From Bradyrhizobium sp. LMTR 3 (GTDB lineage Bacteria; Pseudomonadota; Alphaproteobacteria; Rhizobiales; Xanthobacteraceae), in NCBI RefSeq assembly GCF_001693485.1, contig NZ_MAXC01000033.1, positions 372,001 through 436,000 of the forward strand: a stretch of 64,000 bases of DNA. The letters are read 5' to 3'. Below are positions 43,544-53,396 of the stretch, one piece after another. The position numbers were made by a program, and so were the translations under genes. The notes beneath the pieces are model-generated. The model saw only the letters and a program-made list of their open reading frames with translations. It had not been told where the DNA came from and made no database searches. How positions within the stretch are numbered: the first letter of the stretch is position 1; the number at the start of each line of letters is the position of its first letter.

Positions 43544-45445
43544 TCAATTGTTCGCGCCCGTCACCTGTGCGAAGGCGGCCGCGTTGATGGAGGTGCCGAT
43601 CTCGGATTCGATCTTGGTCACGTATTGCGCGACCTGTTCGTCGGTCAGGCCGCGCTGCAACGTCTCCTTCAACTTCTTCAGCTCATCGGAGGCCATGTCG
43701 ATCGGCGGCACCGTCACGTCGGTGACGCGCAGCACGATCCACTCGCTGCCACCGGTGCCTGGCGTCTGCGTGACGCCGTCCTTGGGCGTCCGGAATGCGG
43801 CCGTGATGGCGGCGGAGGGTACGCCTGAAAGCTGTGCGTCGCGGCGGAAACCGGTCGCAGTCTCGACCTTTACTCCGGCCGCAGCCGCTTCGGCGGCGAG
43901 CGTGCCGCCTTGCTCGACCTTCTGCACCATCTCGGTTGCCTTCGCGCGCAACTTGCTCGAAATCTGGTCTTCGCGCCATTTTGCCTCGACCTGGCTGCGG
44001 ACCTCGTCGAGCGGACGCTCGCGCGAGGGCGTAATGCCGAGCACGTCGTACCAGACATAGCCGCCGGCAAACTGGATCGGTTCGTTGTCGACGCCGATAT
44101 CGCTGTTGAAGGCCTGCGAAACCACGTCGAGGCCGCGCGGAATATTCGCCACCGGCTGGCCGTCGGGCGTGCGGCCGGAGCGATCGACGGCCTCGACCGT
44201 GACGGGGGTGAGGCCGAGCTTCTGTGAAGCCTCGACCACATTGGCGCCGCCGCTGCGCTCGTCTTCCATCTTGTTCTGGATTTCGTTGACCTTGGCGCGC
44301 GCGCGTTCGGTCGCGATTTCCTTCTTCACCTGCGCCGCGACGCTTTCAAAGGTCGGGGTAACACCCGGCTCGATCTTGCCGACCTTGACCAGGGCCACAC
44401 CGAACCGGCCCTGCACCGGCTGGCTGACTTCGCCTGACTGCAGCGAGAACGCCGCATCCGCAATCGCCGGATCGATGATCGCATTCTTTGCGATCATGCC
44501 GAGATCGACGTCGGCCAGATTGAGGTTGCGCTCCTTGGCGACGTCGTCGAACGATGTTCCCGACGTGATGCGGCTGCGCGCGGCCTGCGCTTCACCTTCG
44601 TTCGGAAAAAACATCTGCGATACTTCGCGCTTTTCCGGCGTCCCGAGCTGGTCGCGGCGTTGCTCGAAGGCCTTCTTCGCATCCTCGTCGGAGACTTCGG
44701 TCCACTTGCCGATCTCTTCGGGGCTGATCATGACAAAGGACAGTTTGCGATATTCGGGCGCGCGGAACTGGGTTTTGCGGTCCTCGAAATAGGCGGCCAG
44801 CGCCTCGGGCGACGGCGGATCGATCGTGCCGGCCTGCGCCGCGTCGAGCGTGACGTACTCCATCGAACGCTGCTCGTTCTGGAAACGGGCGAGCGCCTCG
44901 ATCAGGACCTTCGGCGGCTCCGCCCCGGCCGAGACGGTACCGACGATCTGGCGCCGCAGCCCGACGCGCCGCTGTTCGGCGAGATAGCGCTGCTCGGTGT
45001 ATCCGAACTGGCGGATCGTGGCCTGGAATCGCTGTGGGTCGAAATTGCCGCCCAATCCCTTGAAATTCGGGTCGTCGTAGATCAGCCGCATGGTCTCTTC
45101 CTGCGACTGGGCAAGCCCTTTGCGCCGGGCTTCCTCATCCAGTGCGGCTTCGGCGATGGTCTGTTGCAGCACCTGCCGATCGAGCCCGAAGGCGCGGGCC
45201 TGTTCGGGGGTCAGTGGCCGGCCGAAACGGCGGCCGAGCTGCTGCAGCTTTTCCGTGTAGATCTGGCGGAACTGCTCCGTCGAAATCTCGGTCTTGCCAA
45301 TCGTGGCGAGCGACGACTGGCCAAATCCCTTGAAGATGTCGGCAATACCCCAAACTGCGAAACTGACAATCAAAACGCCCATCACGGTGGCCATGACAAT
45401 CTTGCCGAGCCAGTTTGATGAGGCTTTCCGAATTCCTCGAAGCAT
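43544..45445 (-). CDS. ppiD: Membrane-anchored peptidyl-prolyl isomerase (PpiD/SurA type)
   Basis: PpiD is a periplasmic folding chaperone held in the inner membrane near the Sec translocon. The 633-residue protein starts with a cytoplasmic stub and one membrane helix (GKIVMATVMGVLIVSFAVWG). It has a SurA_N-like helical region (about 40-180), a rotamase domain (about 260-370, REVSQMFFPNEGEAQAARSR onward, FGVALVKVGKIEPG) and a C-terminal SurA-like helical part. Parvulin active-site residues are poorly conserved, as in other PpiD proteins. ppiD before trpD is a conserved order in this group. Confidence 0.9.
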   Translation of the reverse strand: MLRGIRKASSNWLGKIVMATVMGVLIVSFAVWGIADIFKGFGQSSLATIGKTEISTEQFRQIYTEKLQQLGRRFGRPLTPEQARAFGLDRQVLQQTIAEAALDEEARRKGLAQSQEETMRLIYDDPNFKGLGGNFDPQRFQATIRQFGYTEQRYLAEQRRVGLRRQIVGTVSAGAEPPKVLIEALARFQNEQRSMEYVTLDAAQAGTIDPPSPEALAAYFEDRKTQFRAPEYRKLSFVMISPEEIGKWTEVSDEDAKKAFEQRRDQLGTPEKREVSQMFFPNEGEAQAARSRITSGTSFDDVAKERNLNLADVDLGMIAKNAIIDPAIADAAFSLQSGEVSQPVQGRFGVALVKVGKIEPGVTPTFESVAAQVKKEIATERARAKVNEIQNKMEDERSGGANVVEASQKLGLTPVTVEAVDRSGRTPDGQPVANIPRGLDVVSQAFNSDIGVDNEPIQFAGGYVWYDVLGITPSRERPLDEVRSQVEAKWREDQISSKLRAKATEMVQKVEQGGTLAAEAAAAGVKVETATGFRRDAQLSGVPSAAITAAFRTPKDGVTQTPGTGGSEWIVLRVTDVTVPPIDMASDELKKLKETLQRGLTDEQVAQYVTKIESEIGTSINAAAFAQVTGANN

Positions 45446-45697
45446 GGGTCCAACTTGTTTTTAAAGGAGAGGGGAACCGGGTCGTACCCAAGGGAATTCG
45501 ATCCGGGACCGAATTCCGCAACAAGGCGTCACCGAGTTGAAAACGCATCATAAAGTGGCCGCGCCCCCCTCGCAACCTCGCCCATGCGGGCTATTTGAAG
45601 CGGCTAATGGCCCCGGGGTCGCCCGACGGGTATCTGGAACTGCCGGCGTGGCTCTGCTAGCGCATCTAGAACGCTGACATTTTGCGGGACAATCGAC

Positions 45698-46450
45698 ATG
45701 ACCGATGCCATCCGGCCGCTGATCGCCGGCAACTGGAAAATGAACGGCCTGAAATCCGCCTTAGGTGAATTCGAGGCAATGATTGCGGGGGCGGGTGCTT
45801 TGGCCGGCAAGGCCGACCTGCTGGTCTGCCCTCCGGCCACCCTGATAGGCGGCTTCGCCGACAGGGCGCTCGGTTCAAAACTCACCGTCGGGGCGCAAGA
45901 TTGCCACGCCAAGGCCTCGGGCGCCCATACCGGCGATCTCTCGGCGGAGATGCTGGCGGATGCCGGCGCCAGTGCCATCATCGTCGGGCATTCGGAGCGG
46001 CGCGCCGATCACGGTGAGACCGACGCGGTGGTCCGGCAGAAAGCGGAAGCGGCTTGGCGGGCGGGGCTAGTGGCGATCGTCTGTATCGGCGAGACCCAGC
46101 AGCAACGCGATGCCGGCCAGACGCTGGATGTCTGCGGCGGGCAACTTGCTGGTTCGCTGCCAGAAGGTGCGACATCAGCCAATCTGGTGGTGGCCTATGA
46201 GCCGGTCTGGGCGATCGGCACCGGTCTGACGCCGACACCAAAAGATGTCGAACAAGTTCATCGCTTTATCCGCGATGTTCTCGTCAGCCGATTTAAGGCG
46301 GAAGGCAGCAAGGTCCGGATTCTTTATGGCGGATCGGTCAAGCCCTCGAACGCGGCCGAACTGATGGCGGTTGCCGATGTCAATGGCGCACTGGTCGGCG
46401 GCGCCAGCCTGAAGGCTGTGGACTTTCTGGCGATTGCGGAGGCCTGCTAA
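45698..46450 (+). CDS. tpiA: Triosephosphate isomerase
   Basis: TpiA interconverts dihydroxyacetone phosphate and glyceraldehyde 3-phosphate. The 250-residue TIM barrel carries Lys in AGNWKMNG, His in IIVGHSERR, Glu in VAYEPVWAIGTGLTPT and the phosphate loop ILYGGSVKPSNA. It is divergent from ppiD with a 252-bp gap that shows no other gene, and converges with the GNAT gene one base after its stop. Confidence 0.97.
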   Translation: MTDAIRPLIAGNWKMNGLKSALGEFEAMIAGAGALAGKADLLVCPPATLIGGFADRALGSKLTVGAQDCHAKASGAHTGDLSAEMLADAGASAIIVGHSERRADHGETDAVVRQKAEAAWRAGLVAIVCIGETQQQRDAGQTLDVCGGQLAGSLPEGATSANLVVAYEPVWAIGTGLTPTPKDVEQVHRFIRDVLVSRFKAEGSKVRILYGGSVKPSNAAELMAVADVNGALVGGASLKAVDFLAIAEAC

Positions 46451-46451
46451 C

Positions 46452-46985
46452 TCAGGCGGGCCTGCCTTCCTGCAACCGCTTCCAGTAGATCAGCGTGCCC
46501 GTCAGCCCGCCATGGGGTTTGAACGCGTAGTCCGGAATCACGCCGGTCAGCATGAATCCCATCCGCTCGTAGAGTCCGGCCGCGCCTTCGTCCTCGGCGG
46601 TATCCAGCACCAACAACCAGCGCCCGCGCGCGATCGCCAGCCGCTCGGCCTCGCGCAGCAGCGCCGTGGCGACGCCGCGATGGCGGTGACTGACGCGCGT
46701 CATCATCTTCGCGATCTCGGCGCGATGCGGCTGGTTCGGCGGAAGATCGAGCAACAGCGTGACCGTCCCGATCAGCCTGTCCCCATCAAAGGCGCCAAGG
46801 ATGATTCGCTCGCCGCGGCCAGCAGCGGTGAGAGAGTTGGACCAGAACGCCTCGGCCGCCTTCTCTGACAGCGGATGCATGAAACTGACCGAGCCGCCGT
46901 TCGCCACGGTTTCGATCAGCAAATCACCGAGCATCGCGCAAATTTCGGGCGAGGGATTCAAGGCTTTGATCAGGATGTCCGACAT
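46452..46985 (-). CDS. GNAT family N-acetyltransferase
   Basis: A 177-residue acetyltransferase: acetyl-CoA binding motif A in MMTRVSHRHRGVATALLREA, LLVLDTAEDEGAAGLYERMG as motif B, and a C-terminal sheet ending IYWKRLQEG. The substrate is unknown. ATG 46985 was chosen from two close starts. It is the third gene of a compact operon with the XRE-cupin regulator and a conserved hypothetical protein. Confidence 0.88.
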   Translation of the reverse strand: MSDILIKALNPSPEICAMLGDLLIETVANGGSVSFMHPLSEKAAEAFWSNSLTAAGRGERIILGAFDGDRLIGTVTLLLDLPPNQPHRAEIAKMMTRVSHRHRGVATALLREAERLAIARGRWLLVLDTAEDEGAAGLYERMGFMLTGVIPDYAFKPHGGLTGTLIYWKRLQEGRPA

Positions 46986-47006
46986 CGGGATGAATTTCCG
47001 CAAGGT

Positions 47007-47360
47007 TCAGCTTCGAGGATTGACGGCGCGCCGCGAGCGAGCCCGCTTGATCTCTACAATCCGTTCGACATCCTCGATCTGCAGGTGACGGCCGCGTTCG
47101 AGAATCTCCAGCGTGTATTCTTCATAGGTGAGGCCCAGCCGCTCGGCTTTCCGGATGCGGAACGCGACAATGCCGGGCGAGGGGTTGTGCCAGGCCGCGC
47201 GATGCGCCGTCTTCCAGTAAAAGTAATTGCCGATGCCGCCGTCGCCCCATTCAGGCCGGTGCTCATCCTCGAGCGGCGGCCCGCCATTGTGGCCGGCGGG
47301 GGTTGGAGCGTCGGTGCTTGCAGGCTGAGTCGCGGCATTCTTGCGTGCGATCTCCAGCAT
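47007..47360 (-). CDS. Conserved protein of unknown function (GHNGGPPLEDEHRPEWG)
   Basis: A 117-residue protein with a disordered N-terminus and the highly conserved core GHNGGPPLEDEHRPEWGDG, GNYFYWKTAHRAAW and a helix YEEYTLEILERGRHLQ. I know this family only as a hypothetical protein widespread in Bradyrhizobium; no function. It lies 5 bp after the XRE gene and 21 bp before the GNAT gene, so it is cotranscribed with both. Confidence 0.75.
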   Translation of the reverse strand: MLEIARKNAATQPASTDAPTPAGHNGGPPLEDEHRPEWGDGGIGNYFYWKTAHRAAWHNPSPGIVAFRIRKAERLGLTYEEYTLEILERGRHLQIEDVERIVEIKRARSRRAVNPRS

Positions 47361-47365
47361 CGGCG

Positions 47366-47932
47366 TCAGCTCCGGGCAAGCGCAACGACGTAAGTGCAGG
47401 GCGCAGCGCTCTCGTTAGCGAACGTCACTTCCGCCGGCGGGCCGAATCCAAGGCAGTCGCCGGCGCCGAGTTCATGGCGTTCGCCGCCATCGATCAGCAC
47501 GAGCGCGCCCGACAACACCCAGAGGACCTGGCGGATGTGGGCATAGGATGAAGCGGGCAGCGTAACGCGCTGCTTCGCCGGCATCTCGACCTTGATAATC
47601 TCAATGGGATGATCGGGCCGGTTGAACACCTGCCGGCGCAAATAGCCGGTCTCGGGATCGCGCCACACCGGCTGCCCGGCGGCGCGCGAAAGACGCCCGC
47701 CTTGGCCTTCAGCGCGCAGCATCAGGCCGGCAAGGGTGAGGTCGAAGGCGCTGGCGAGCCGGACCAGCACCACCGCGGTCGGGCTGACCTCGGCGCGCTC
47801 GATCTTGCTGATGGTGGCTTTTGATACCCCGGAGCGTTCGGCGAGATCTGCCAACGACCAGCCGCGGCTGTCGCGTTCGAGCCGCAGGCGGTGGGCGAGC
47901 CGGGCGCTGAGATCGTCTACTAAAGTATCCAT
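47366..47932 (-). CDS. XRE family regulator with cupin sensor domain
   Basis: A 188-residue transcription factor: HTH-XRE about 8-68 (RLRLERDSRGWSLADLAERS, SKATISKIERAEVSPT), and a cupin about 105-180 (ASSYAHIRQVLWVLSGALVL). Proteins of this layout sense a small ligand and often autoregulate. It is the first gene of an XRE-hypothetical-GNAT operon. The start codon lies only about 7 bp after a consensus -10 element, so its mRNA may be leaderless. Confidence 0.88.
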   Translation of the reverse strand: MDTLVDDLSARLAHRLRLERDSRGWSLADLAERSGVSKATISKIERAEVSPTAVVLVRLASAFDLTLAGLMLRAEGQGGRLSRAAGQPVWRDPETGYLRRQVFNRPDHPIEIIKVEMPAKQRVTLPASSYAHIRQVLWVLSGALVLIDGGERHELGAGDCLGFGPPAEVTFANESAAPCTYVVALARS

Positions 47933-47938
47933 TCGTCC

Positions 47939-47966
47939 ATTATAGGAGAAACTGCCGCGACCTCAA
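47939..47966 (-). promoter_or_regulatory. Strong promoter of the XRE-cupin operon
   Basis: On the minus strand, TTGAGG (47966-47961), a 16-base spacer and a consensus TATAAT (47944-47939) are followed by GGACGA and then the ATG at 47932. The expected transcription start coincides with the start codon or lies within a base or two of it. Confidence 0.6.
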
Positions 47967-48160
47967 GTCCCCGGATGCGAGCATCGGGCGGGAGGCATGG
48001 GCAGCCTTGCCGTAGCGCCTGCGGCAATTATCTCCACGGCGGCAGTTGGGGGTGACAATGCCCCGTCCGATCGTGTAACACCGCGCAACTTCAGGAAAAC
48101 CCGCAAGCTCTTGGTGCAGCCGAAGCCCGGCGCTCTTCGCTTGTGACGGAAGGTTTTGAG

Positions 48161-48535
48161 ATGCAGACCGTCATTATCGTCGTTCACCTCATGATCGTCG
48201 CCGTGCTGATCGGCGCCGTGCTGCTGCAGAAATCCGAAGGCGGCGGCCTCGGCATGGGCGGCGGTGCCGGCTTCATGTCGAGTCGCGGCACCGCCAATCT
48301 CCTGACGCGGACGACCGCCGTTCTGGCGGGGCTTTTCTTCGTGACCAGCATGACGCTGGCCTGGCTTGCGGGCGTCGATCGCAAGCCCGCATCGATCCTC
48401 GGCCCCGCGCCGACGACGCAGTCCCAGCCGGGTGGCGCCACGCCGGTCGCTCCGCCGACCTCCGGCGGCGTGCTCGATACGCTTAAGAAGGTGGATGAGC
48501 AGCAGTCCGGGCCGCAGGCGCCGCGTTCGCAATAA
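48161..48535 (+). CDS. secG: Preprotein translocase subunit SecG
   Basis: SecG is the small two-helix subunit of the SecYEG channel. The 124-residue protein has MQTVIIVVHLMIVAVLIGAV as helix 1, the conserved LLQKSEGGGLGMGGGAGFMS loop, helix 2 (TRTTAVLAGLFFVTSMTLAW), and an Ala/Pro/Gln-rich tail. ATG 48161 has a GGAAGG purine stretch before it. secG is followed by pyrG in the conserved secG-pyrG-kdsA-eno order. Confidence 0.95.
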   Translation: MQTVIIVVHLMIVAVLIGAVLLQKSEGGGLGMGGGAGFMSSRGTANLLTRTTAVLAGLFFVTSMTLAWLAGVDRKPASILGPAPTTQSQPGGATPVAPPTSGGVLDTLKKVDEQQSGPQAPRSQ

Positions 48536-48702
48536 AGCAGGGTGGCTATGCAGGGCGGCCCTCTACCGTCCGGCATCAGAATTTCCCATTAATGCTCTGA
48601 AATCGCTTTAAAATTCACGTCACCCACAGCCCGGCAAAATGTTTGTCCGCGCATGCGATTCGTTTTGGAGAATCAGGGCAGTGGCCTTAAAGGTAGAATC
48701 CC

Positions 48703-50334
<1,632 letters not shown>

Positions 50335-50349
50335 ACCCGCAACGGAATT

Positions 50350-50474
50350 GTAGGGTGGGCAAAGCCAACGGGTCGCGCGAATGCGCGCCCGATGACAGGC
50401 TCCGCGTGCCCACCGTTGCTTGCACCTTGCGTTTAGATGGTGGGCACGGCGCTTTGCGCCTTTGCCCACCCTAC
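50350..50474. repeat. Long palindromic repeat after pyrG
   Basis: The outer arms read GTAGGGTGGGCAAAG at the left and its reverse complement at the right, ending at 50474, with a second internal GTGCCCACC / GGTGGGCAC pair. It belongs to the same family as the element after glnS. Confidence 0.8.
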
Positions 50475-50551
50475 ACTTTGACGAACGCGTCAATTATTGC
50501 GACAAACCGCTCCCGTTACCTCAAGAACAATAACCCTAGGGAGCAAAGCCG

Positions 50552-50878
50552 ATGATCATGGAAATGCGCGTCTATCGTTGTCTGCCGGGCCGCCTGCCGG
50601 CGCTGATGAAGCGGTTCGATACGCTGACGCTGAAGCTGTGGGACAAGCACGGCATCAAACAGGCCGGCTTCTACACCACGCTGATCGGCACTTCCAATCA
50701 GGAACTGACCTACTTCATCGCTTGGGAGTCGCTCGCTGAACGCGAGAAGAAATGGACCGCATTCCAGAGCGATCCCGACTGGATCGCCGGCCGCGCTAGA
50801 AGCGAGGAAGACGGACAGATCATCGACAACATCGTCAGCCAGTTGCTGGTGCCGACGGCGTTCTCCGCGGTAAAATAG
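50552..50878 (+). CDS. NIPSNAP family protein
   Basis: A 108-residue ferredoxin-like protein with the NIPSNAP pattern (MEMRVYRCLPGRLPALMKRF, GFYTTLIGTSNQELTYFIAW, WTAFQSDPDWIAGR). These dimeric alpha-beta barrels may bind small hydrophobic ligands, but their role is unclear. An AGGGAGC site precedes ATG 50552. It sits between pyrG and kdsA, and its ancestor may have been inserted into that pair. Confidence 0.88.
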   Translation: MIMEMRVYRCLPGRLPALMKRFDTLTLKLWDKHGIKQAGFYTTLIGTSNQELTYFIAWESLAEREKKWTAFQSDPDWIAGRARSEEDGQIIDNIVSQLLVPTAFSAVK

Positions 50879-50931
50879 CTGGCCGGCGCAACCCTGATAT
50901 TCAGGGGTTAAACGGGGTTGATCCTGACTTC

Positions 50932-50950
50932 GCGGACCGGCATGGTCCGC
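50932..50950 (+). other. Hairpin in the kdsA leader
   Basis: GCGGACC / GGTCCGC pair in a 7-bp stem with a 5-base loop that ends 20 bp before the TTG start of kdsA. It could affect translation of kdsA. Confidence 0.4.
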
Positions 50951-50970
50951 GCCAGCAGAAGGAACATCCC

Positions 50971-51822
50971 TTGAACACGAAACTTGACGCAGCGCCGGTC
51001 GTCTCGGTCGGCCCGGTCAAATTCGGCAACGGCCTGCCGATTTCGATCATTGCAGGTCCGTGCCAACTCGAAAGCCGTGCGCATGCGCTCGAAGTAGCGA
51101 CTGCGCTGAAAGAGATCGCCGGCCGGCTCGGAATAGGCCTCGTCTACAAGACCTCCTTCGACAAGGCCAATCGAACCTCGGGCTCGGCCGCGCGCGGAAT
51201 TGGCTTGGCGCAGGCCTTGCCGATCTTCGCCGAGATACGCTCCTCGCTCGGTTTGCCCGTGCTGACCGACGTGCACGAGACCGCCCAATGCGCCGAGGCG
51301 GCACAGGCAGTCGATGTGCTGCAGATCCCGGCCTTCCTGTGCCGGCAGACCGATCTGCTGCTTGCAGCGGCGGCGACCGGCAAAGTCGTCAACGTCAAGA
51401 AAGGCCAGTTCCTCGCGCCGTGGGAAATGACCAACGTCGTCACCAAGATCACCGGCGGTGGCAATCCCAACGTGCTGGTCACCGAACGCGGCGCGTCGTT
51501 CGGCTACAACACGCTGGTGTCCGACATGCGTGCGCTGCCGATCATGGCGCAGACGACGGGTGCGCCCGTCATTTTCGACGCCACCCATTCGGTGCAGCAA
51601 CCGGGCGGGAAGGGCACCTCGTCCGGCGGCCAGCGCGAATTCGTTCCGGTGCTGGCGCGCGCCGCGGTCGCCGTCGGCGTCGCCGGTGTGTTCATCGAGA
51701 CCCATCCTGATCCGGACCGCGCGCCGTCGGATGGACCCAATATGGTTCCGCTACGCGAGTTCGAAGCCTTGGTGAAGACGCTGATGGGTTTTGACGCGCT
51801 GGCCAAGAACGCCTCGTCGTGA
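50971..51822 (+). CDS. kdsA: 3-deoxy-8-phosphooctulonate synthase
   Basis: KdsA makes Kdo 8-phosphate from PEP and arabinose 5-phosphate, for the LPS inner core. The 283-residue TIM barrel includes IIAGPCQLESRAHALEVA, YKTSFDKANRTSG, LTDVHETAQCAEAA, QIPAFLCRQTDLL, VNVKKGQFLAPWEM and DATHSVQQPGGKG. The metal-dependent class feature (Cys in AGPCQLES) is present. It begins with TTG at 50971, which has AGAAGGA upstream. Its stop overlaps the GTG of an MFS gene. Confidence 0.95.
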   Translation: MNTKLDAAPVVSVGPVKFGNGLPISIIAGPCQLESRAHALEVATALKEIAGRLGIGLVYKTSFDKANRTSGSAARGIGLAQALPIFAEIRSSLGLPVLTDVHETAQCAEAAQAVDVLQIPAFLCRQTDLLLAAAATGKVVNVKKGQFLAPWEMTNVVTKITGGGNPNVLVTERGASFGYNTLVSDMRALPIMAQTTGAPVIFDATHSVQQPGGKGTSSGGQREFVPVLARAAVAVGVAGVFIETHPDPDRAPSDGPNMVPLREFEALVKTLMGFDALAKNASS

Positions 51823-53012
51823 CCGCCGCCAGCGGCATGCCGCCGGCGCTCAATATCATTGCGCTCGCGACCTTTTCGGCAGCCCTGTCTGCCCGCGCGC
51901 TCGATCCGGTGTTGCCGCATGTGGCCGAGGATTTTTCGGTCAGCATCGCCACAGCCGCGAGTTTCGCCGCCGCCTTCGCCTTCACCTTTGCCATCATCCA
52001 GCCGGTGCTTGGCGCCTTCGCCGACATTTTCGGCAAGGCGAGGTTGATGATCGTCTGCCTAGCATTGCTCGGCTTCGCCAACATTCTCGGCGCGATGGCG
52101 ACGTCGTTCCCGCTATTGTTTGCGAGCCGAATTCTGGCCGGCATCGGTTCGGGCGGCGTGTTTCCGATCGCACTGGGGCTGACCAGCGATCTCGTTGGTG
52201 CCGAGAAGCGTCAGGTCGCGATCGGGCGTACGCTGGCTGGCGCCATGACTGGCAATCTTCTGGGCGCTACGGTGTCCGGCCTGATCGGCGATTTCCTCGG
52301 CTGGCGCGGCGTGCTGGCTGTGCTCGGTGGGATCGTCGTGCTGGCCTCGATCGTGGTTGCGATCGGATTCCGCGGCGCGGCGCTGACACATCCGCCCCGG
52401 ACCAGCCTGTCAGCCCTCAAACAGGGCTATCGCACGATTTTCACCAACCCGAATGCGCGCATCTGCTACGCGGCCGTCTTTATCGAAGGCTGCTGCGTGC
52501 TCGGTCTGTTTCCGTTCATTGCCGCCTTTCTGTTCGAGCTCGGACAAACCTCGCTGTCGATCGCGGGTGTCGTCATCGCGGGCTTTGCGATCGGCGGCCT
52601 ATTTTACACCATGACCGTGTCGCGGCTTCTGCCGAAGATCGGTGTGAATGGAATGATGATCGGAGGAGCGGCGCTGGTCGGTGTCCAACTCATCGCAGTC
52701 GCGATGGGGCCGGAATGGAAGTTGCAAACGCTCAGCCTGATCTTCATGGGCTGGGGCTTCTACATGATCCACGGCAGTCTGCAGGTATTCGCCAGCGAAT
52801 TGTCGGCGGAGGCGCGCGCGACAGCACTGTCGTTGCACGCGTTCTTTTTCTTCATGGGGCAGACCGTCGGCCCGATCGCCTATGGCTTCGGTATCCAGCA
52901 TGCCGGCAAGGTCCCGACCTTGCTCACCGCGGCGGCCGTGATGATCGCGCTGGGCTTTGTCTGCGCCAAACTGCTGCGCCAGACGCGGCCGGCGGACGCG
53001 GCGGTGACGTAG
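51819..53012 (+). CDS. MFS transporter coupled to kdsA
   Basis: A 397-residue major facilitator with about 12 helices (FGKARLMIVCLALLGFANIL, LLFASRILAGIGSGGVFPIA, GDFLGWRGVLAVLGG). It looks like a drug/metabolite efflux carrier of the DHA1-like group. The GTG start overlaps the kdsA stop (GTGA 51819-51822), so it is translationally coupled. Kdo-related transport is possible but not demonstrated. The substrate is unknown. Confidence 0.88.
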   Translation: MTAASGMPPALNIIALATFSAALSARALDPVLPHVAEDFSVSIATAASFAAAFAFTFAIIQPVLGAFADIFGKARLMIVCLALLGFANILGAMATSFPLLFASRILAGIGSGGVFPIALGLTSDLVGAEKRQVAIGRTLAGAMTGNLLGATVSGLIGDFLGWRGVLAVLGGIVVLASIVVAIGFRGAALTHPPRTSLSALKQGYRTIFTNPNARICYAAVFIEGCCVLGLFPFIAAFLFELGQTSLSIAGVVIAGFAIGGLFYTMTVSRLLPKIGVNGMMIGGAALVGVQLIAVAMGPEWKLQTLSLIFMGWGFYMIHGSLQVFASELSAEARATALSLHAFFFFMGQTVGPIAYGFGIQHAGKVPTLLTAAAVMIALGFVCAKLLRQTRPADAAVT

Positions 53013-53396
53013 CCGATCGCGCGGGGCGCGCGACAGGCGTGGAGCCGGGTCAGCGCCCGCACGTCAGCACTTGCCAAGTTCCCGCATTGTGCCAAGATCG
53101 CGATGGTGCCGCCGGAGTCGTGCACGCGATGCTGCTGCGCAGCCAGGCGCTGCTGCTGCCGATCAGGACGCTGGTGCTGACCGGGCATTGAGCGGTACGG
53201 CAGGGCTTCTTCGGTATCGTGCATTTGAGATGCCGAGCAGAGAGCTGATTTCCCTATCAAGAGCAAACGGACGCGAAAACTCCGCAACGAGTTCTTGCCG
53301 AGAGCGGCTGTTTGCTTTGGAGTCTATGATAAGAAGCAGCGGTGGACGGCCGTAGCAAGTGCAGTGTCGAGCTTGTCTTGTACCGGGTGCCAACGA
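53013..53396. other. 384-bp gap without a supportable gene
   Basis: Between the MFS gene and the cyclase gene no frame shows family-like sequence or a convincing start. Short open frames on both strands have biased, arginine-rich composition typical of non-coding GC-rich DNA. The promoter of the cyclase is presumably here; I see no clear -35/-10 pair. Confidence 0.6.

Noticed and set aside
51791..53191. Open frame of 466 codons on the plus strand overlapping the MFS gene
   Set aside because: Different frame from the MFS protein, Arg/Gly-rich product without membrane helices.
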